NCBI GenBank assembly: GCA_038501625.1 | Contig: JAZAYU010000034.1 | Span: forward strand, 682,001 to 746,000 | Source: Corbicula japonica | Taxonomy: Eukaryota > Mollusca > Bivalvia > Venerida > Cyrenidae | Direction: 5' to 3' | DNA length: 64,000 bases | Shown here: piece after piece, positions 59,285 through 64,000 of the stretch | How positions within the stretch are numbered: the stretch's first letter is position 1 | Layout of the letters: every line of letters begins with the position of its first letter | Notes under the pieces: model-generated | Database searches by the model: none | What the model saw: the letters and a program-made list of their open reading frames with translations, nothing else | Told to the model about the DNA's origin: nothing | Translations under genes and position numbers: made by a program

Positions 59285-59766
59285 CTAGTAGCCGTACATA
59301 AAGACTGCTAGTAGCCGGGCCATTTGTTTTGTAGACTTTGCTAGTAGCCGTACCATCTTGTCACACTACTAGTGCAAATGAAAATTTGAGTTTTTCGATA
59401 ACTAGCGGGTTGGGACAAGATTTAACTACATGACGTGATACAGTAATGAATACACTTCACATATTCAAACGAATTTCGGCCAAACAATGTAAATAAAGCT
59501 TTGAAATGGACGTTTGAAGTGACACGATTGACAATTTTTTGGTAAATTTTGGTGATCGATCGTATTTTTTCGAAGTTAACGTTGTATCACGTTCATTTTA
59601 TAACTCGACGCACTCTATTTCTATCTAGTCTAAGTATTTAAAGTAAAAGAATTAAATAATTACTCTTTATTCAATTTCTTACCCACTTTTTGACCAGCTC
59701 CTTCGTGATGGCTATGTGTATAGTCAGCGCTATCGGAAGTAGAGTCGGACTTTCGAGTGTACACTG
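59285..59766 (-). repeat. Right arm of the large inverted repeat
   Basis: The inverted match of 57241-57720, ending CGAGTGTACACTG at 59766. That is only 51 bases before the start codon of the gene at 59818, so the arm probably includes that gene's promoter region. Confidence 0.8.
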
Positions 59767-59817
59767 TGGTTTGAATTTAGTTGACAGTGTTTAGCTGCAG
59801 AAGTTACTATATCGATA

Positions 59818-60916
59818 ATGGACGACCCAGAATATATAGTTACAGCACGCGAAGACTTAGCAGATGAAAAAGATACCACCGAGGTAGGCTTATCTTTTCT
59901 ATGCCCAAGGTTATAAAACTGAGCATGGAAACCAGTCTCAAATCTCAAGCATCTGATTGGCTGAAATGGCGACCAGTCTCCATTTCAGCCAATCAGATGC
60001 TTGAGATTTGAGACTGGTTTCCAATCTCAGCTTTATAACCTTCAGCCCTAGTTTCCGAGATTTGTTTTACTCAGTTGGATTTGACTGCTATCCCATAGGC
60101 AAGCAGTGTACATACAGATCAGCTGGTACATTGGTGCCATCTGATCAGGATCAGCACTGTTCACTTTAGATTTCTTTGGCTAATTCAGACAAAAATCAAC
60201 CAGTGTAGATCCAGATCAAACAGCATTGATGTACTAGCTGATCTGGATCTACATTGGTTGCCCATGCCATAAAAGGCGAAGACATTTATATGGAGCAAAG
60301 GGTTAATACATGTAAGTAGACTGAATCAATAATTATTTTGATAACTGTTGTGTCAGACTTGGCCATAAAGAGTAAATAGAAATACCCACATACCCCAAAA
60401 GTTGTATGTTTGTTTTAGTTGGTTGGTTAATTTTGTTGTCAATATTCTAATAAAAACAGATATGTAAACAAAATTATTTTTTTTAATTCAACAGCTTTAC
60501 AAACAACCTATTTTGTCAATCTTTCGCCAAATGTTATACCACTAACGCTTTGGGGTTTTTTCCAGTTGAAGCGTTTTATTTTCATAGTGGATGAAATCAA
60601 CAAAAGGTCGATCGGAAAAGCTATGATCAAGTTTTGTGGAAATGAAGGAACTAAAAATGATAAAAACAAAGCAACACTTCGGCGGCTAATGCAAGCAACT
60701 ATCTCATATACTGAAAAAGAAAATTCGGACGTATGGAAGAACGCAGAAGTGAAGATGTATGACGATAACTGTGATGTGTATAGTATCCTTTCCGGAGACG
60801 GTAAAACTAAATTTATTGCATCATTTGATGGACTGGGAACACCTCGGGTGATCAAAAGTCAAAATACCGGAACTACCGAAGCGCATTCAGTCTGGCAGGG
60901 ATGCCATCTGCTGTAG
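59818..60916 (+). CDS. Small two-exon gene of unknown function
   Basis: Exon 1, 59818-59883, starts at ATG (MDDPEYIVTAREDLADEKD) and ends GAG|GTAGGC. Exon 2, 60566-60916, follows TTTTTTCCAG. The junction is phase 0 and the product is 138 residues. No signal peptide or membrane segment is seen. Notable parts are FIFIVDEINKRSIGKAM, an acidic/basic middle, NAEVKMYDDNCDVYSIL, then KFIASFDGLGTPRVIKS and a C-terminal WQGCHLL. I do not recognise the fold. It resembles the minus-strand exon at 53654-54031 in length, motif order and exon phase. Its single intron contains a palindromic element and a CAGATCAG-type repeat. Confidence 0.6.
59904..60048. repeat. Palindromic fold-back repeat, copy 2
   Basis: A near-perfect palindrome: GGTTATAAAACTGAGCATGG ... 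CAAATCTCAAGCATCTGATTGG on the left is mirrored on the right as CCAATCAGATGCTTGAGATT ... CTTTATAACC. It is the same family as 29252-29396 and better preserved, sitting in the intron of the gene at 59818-60916. Confidence 0.7.
60085..60275. repeat. GTAGATCCAGATCA-type repeat
   Basis: Contains AGGCAAGCAGTGTACATACAG, CCATCTGATCAGGATCAGCA, CAACCAGTGTAGATCCAGATC and GATCTGGATCTACATTGG, the same words as the copies near 47785-48220 and 48810-48960. Confidence 0.5.
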
Positions 60917-61614
60917 ATTGTCAGCGGAAATTAATAATATATTAATCTTGTTAATGATATCAGTTTAAAATGATTCTGCATTTAGTTTGCTAGCTAACCA
61001 TTTATCATAGCAAACAATTAAACTACTAGTTTGAATAAATATTGCGTATAAATCGTCTGTGTTAACTTTGTGTTAAGTGTACACACATTATATGACCTCC
61101 AACAGTTGACATTTTGTTTATCAGTTCTGAAAAGAAAAAAAATCAGCGAAATGGTATAGTAAATTGAGTATACTGTCACAATAATAATAATAATAATAAT
61201 AAAGATTATTTTATACAATTGGATATAAACGTGCAAAATCAACCCGAGCCTGCAATATTTTCCCTACCCATCCGTTTGATCTGCTATTCAGGCATTCCTA
61301 AACAGTGGAGGTAAGTTTAAATAATGGGAAATGACCAGGCCTCGTTACAACACTTGTAGGTAAATCAAGTAACAGCATTATAATGCTAAGTAGTGTGTGT
61401 TAATGTTAAGGACTCATGAAACATATCAAAACTCATTAAAAAATATTTTCCGTTTTGGATTTGCTTACTCACCGTTATTCAAGTTTTCAAGTTTTGAAAA
61501 AAAGATATTTTGAAAAGTTAAATTGTTATAAGGTAATATTAATTTTTTTTAAGAATAAATACTATTTCTACCAATAATTAATTATAAAATGAAAAGATGA
61601 TGAAGCGAAATTGT

Positions 61615-61629
61615 CCCCCCCCCCCCCCG
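61615..61629 (+). repeat. Poly-C run
   Basis: About 15 C bases, followed by GC-rich sequence to 61650. An (AAT)n run lies nearby at about 61180-61202. No gene was seen between 60917 and 61900. Confidence 0.6.
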
Positions 61630-61904
61630 CGCCCTCCACGCCCCACCCCAACAAAAAGTTCGCTGTGACATATCCTGTCCCATTGAAAGTGTCTCGCAAA
61701 GCCTATCGAGCACAAAAATTAGGTCTATATTTGTGTTAATATTGAATTGCGCTAAATATGGGGCTAGGCGTCGTAAGATGTAATATGGACCAATTACTGC
61801 GCATGAACCAGCTCAATCACAGTTCTTGCAATATTTTGATATTTTTTGTGTTCAGTGGCTTTCAAGTTATTGTTACATCTATTTATTCTCTAAGTCAAAA
61901 CAGT

Positions 61905-62330
61905 AATCGCCATACCCACAAAAAACTCTGCCTCATCTCGCTGCAAATTATTAGGGAGAGAAACCGAGCATTGGTTTATAAAAAGATCAATTTTAAATTA
62001 GACACCTCAAACAATTAATGAAAAGGGGAACCTGGTGGCGTACCGCCTTGAAACGGTCAGTGGCAGATAAAATGCCACTGTGTGTTAAAACCTGGCTCTA
62101 GAGTGCACTATTTTCACACTTGCCTCCAACAGGATCTCATATGTTCAAGTTGTCTTTGTGAATTAGCTCCAATCCACCCATCAACTCGTCAGTATCGCAC
62201 GCAAAAGCACACAAAAATATAAAACACAAGAATCTTATTCAAGCAAAAAGACGTGTAGTCACCGAACATACCAATACCAAAGCACCTGGTGTCAAATCAG
62301 CGAGAACACGATGACGGGAATCAAACAGGT
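61905..62330 (+). repeat. Diverged Naiad 3-prime-UTR fragment, longest dispersed copy
   Basis: Collinear with about 3000-3450 of the full element: TACCGCCTTGAAACGGTCAG, AATGCCACTGTGTG, AACAGGATCTCATATG, GCACGCAAAAGCACACAAA, CACCTGGTGTCAAATCAGCG and AGAACACGATGACGGGA. It stops just short of the SECIS-like hairpin region. Confidence 0.75.
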
Positions 62331-62393
62331 TCAGCCTCTTCATTCTTCAGAAAGGGTATCCTTTTTCTCTCTGTCTTAATCTCTCTTTCGCTG

Positions 62394-62538
<145 letters not shown>

Positions 62539-62893
62539 AAATTTAAACCATTCCCTGCCGTCTGCAATTTTATATTCTTTTTTATTGATAACAAACTTGT
62601 GTCCGTTAATATTTTTGCAAGTATTTTAAAACTGTTATGTATTTCTGGTCTTCCAAAAGTAAATTCACTATACTTAAGACCCAAGAAAACTATCAAGTCT
62701 GGAATCTATGCAAAACTGCTGCTGTAACCTTTATTTCTATGGTTAGACTGACTCTATCTGGTTACTGTCTAAACAGTGTGCATCCCGAAATAGACCGTTG
62801 TTTCATTGTTATTCTCACGGTTGAATATTTTCATGCAGGATTTCGAAATAATTTTTTTTATTCAATATATTGATTAAAAACGTATTTTCTTAG

Positions 62894-62984
62894 AATGACA
62901 CTGCCTGTCACTGATGGCAAGTAAAAAGAGGAACTCTTCTTCATCTGACAAAAGTAAAAGTAAAGTATGGGGTTCAGTTACAAG
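62894..62984 (+). CDS. First coding exon of a plus-strand gene running off the window
   Basis: The acceptor TTTTCTTAG at 62893 and donor ACAAG|GTATAT at 62985 bound a 91-base exon. ATG at 62914 opens MASKKRNSSSSDKSKSKVWG, a Lys/Ser-rich start typical of disordered N-termini of nuclear or cytoplasmic proteins, ending in phase 2. An upstream ATG at 62895 gives a nine-codon frame. Because an acceptor precedes it, an untranslated first exon lies upstream. The rest of the gene is outside the window or in unidentified exons, so the product is unknown. Confidence 0.4.
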
Positions 62985-63493
62985 GTATATTTTTTAATTT
63001 ACGAAGGTTGAGTAGAGTTCGGATATGTATTTAAATTAGCCATTTAAATGAAGGGTTGAAATTTTCTTTTGACTTTATAGACTTTTCCAAGAATCTATTT
63101 GAACTGACATCATATTGTCTGAATTTTGATAGCTTTTAATGATGTTAGCGTCACTGTTACATGCACTTTATGATAACATTTTATAATGACATACCAAAAG
63201 GCTAGCACAGCAGTTTGTAAACAAGTGTCAATGTCTACCAAAGTATAAAACAAAATAATTTACTCTTAAGATTGGGACATGCCTTGTTAACTGAAACAAT
63301 TTGCAAATTGTGTCAAGTATTTAAGGAAAACTTGCCACAAGTGATAAAATGATAAATATTTCACAAATTTTTATGTAAAACTCCTGTCTGCTTTCATTTT
63401 CATATTGATCAAAATTTGGCGAAAAACTATTCTAAACACACATTGCCGTAATTGTTTGTACTATTCTACTTAGAAAAACATAAAGTCCATTAC

Positions 63494-63627
63494 CTAAAGC
63501 TCTAAATTGTTGACTTTTTGTAAGTATGATTGTAAACAACAAAACTCCAATAAGGTTTGCAGTTAATGCAAGCAATATCATTTTCCTGTAGAAATCTCTT
63601 CCATCATAAAATGATGTCAGAAACATT
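63494..63627 (-). CDS. Possible minus-strand exon with membrane segment
   Basis: On the minus strand a good acceptor (GAATTATTTCAG) precedes an open stretch that ends at TTTAG|GTAATG. It reads FYDGRDFYRKMILLALTANL and then IGVLLFTIILTKSQQF, one clear transmembrane helix after a short charged segment. No family could be assigned. The support is splice signals plus composition, and chance is possible in such AT-rich DNA. Confidence 0.3.
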
Positions 63628-63660
63628 CTGAAATAATTCTCCAGAAATATGATAAAAGAT

Positions 63661-63795
63661 TACAGGGTTGGCTTATTGACCGGTCAATTGAGTATTGACC
63701 GGGCCGGTGGTCAATACTGGTCAATAGTGGTTAATACTGGTCAATTATCAATAGTGGCTAATACTGGTCAATAGTGGTCGTTACTGGTCAATTCA
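63661..63795 (+). repeat. Degenerate TACTGGTCAATAGTGG tandem repeat
   Basis: Seven or so imperfect copies of GGTCAATACT/GGTCAATAGTGG, with GACCGGTCAATTGAGTATTGACC as an inverted start. Simple-sequence origin. Confidence 0.65.
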
Positions 63796-64000
63796 ATTTT
63801 ATTCACAACCAAGTCTAAAATGTTCTTAGAATCATTTAAAATCCTTTAGGCTATTACAATAGTCCCTGTAAGGGCCTAAATAGACTTCATTTATGGATTA
63901 ATGTTGGATAATCCTTAAATGAACTCAACTTCTTAATTGGTTTGTTCCTATGTTCAATAAGCAATAGAAATGTATTTTTGCCGGTTGAACAAAGCACATT

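Noticed and set aside
63494..63627. Bacterial IcmL/DotI-like membrane protein acquired by transfer
   Set aside because: Only a short charged segment plus one helix is similar in style; splice signals and composition fit the host genome.

Overview
This is nuclear DNA from an animal, most likely a bivalve mollusc and probably a clam. It is AT-rich, its genes are split by GT-AG introns, and most of it is transposon-derived. Three things point to a clam: an N-terminal-endonuclease Penelope-like retroelement read through UGA codons (the Naiad type known from clams), several elements built like the bivalve pearl family (about 160 bp tandem cores, an ACGG-type tract, short terminal inverted repeats), and Roc-COR-death-domain genes. 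No bacterial operon, rRNA, tRNA or CRISPR array was seen.

Layout. 1-2980: exons of a decayed caspase-like gene (832-1819) and a small inverted-repeat element. 2983-8966: a nearly pristine Naiad-type retroelement on the minus strand with two almost identical pseudo-LTRs; its single frame holds four UGA codons at cysteine-like sites, ends in UAA, and a SECIS-like hairpin starts at the next base. 9592-10185: a possible exon and a duplicated exon-like unit. 10912-19882: a Roc-COR-death-domain gene with intact GTPase motifs but several frame-breaking defects, with a 2.7 kb pearl-like element beside its COR exon. 22380-28872: a paralogue with the same exon phases, intact COR-like and death-domain exons, but no GTPase motifs. 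A third relic of the COR exon lies at 29650-29800. 31054-33928: a terminal-inverted-repeat element carrying other insertions.

34121-39077 is a complete six-exon gene for an acid sphingomyelinase-like phosphodiesterase (SMPDL3 type). 39800-53250 is mainly repeats: several inverted-repeat elements, two pearl-like elements and retroelement fragments. 53654-54031 (minus) and 59818-60916 (plus) are two small related genes of unknown function. They point away from each other across a large inverted repeat (57241-59766), and a non-LTR reverse transcriptase fragment lies between. The right edge holds the first coding exon of a plus-strand gene (62914-62984) and a possible minus-strand membrane exon.

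The left half reads as a cluster of death-signalling relatives (caspase relic, Roc-COR-DD pseudogene, GTPase-dead Roc-COR-DD gene, COR relic) that has expanded and decayed. The strongest biology is the selenocysteine-type Penelope-like element, which looks recently active. All homology calls were made by reading the translations; no database search was run.
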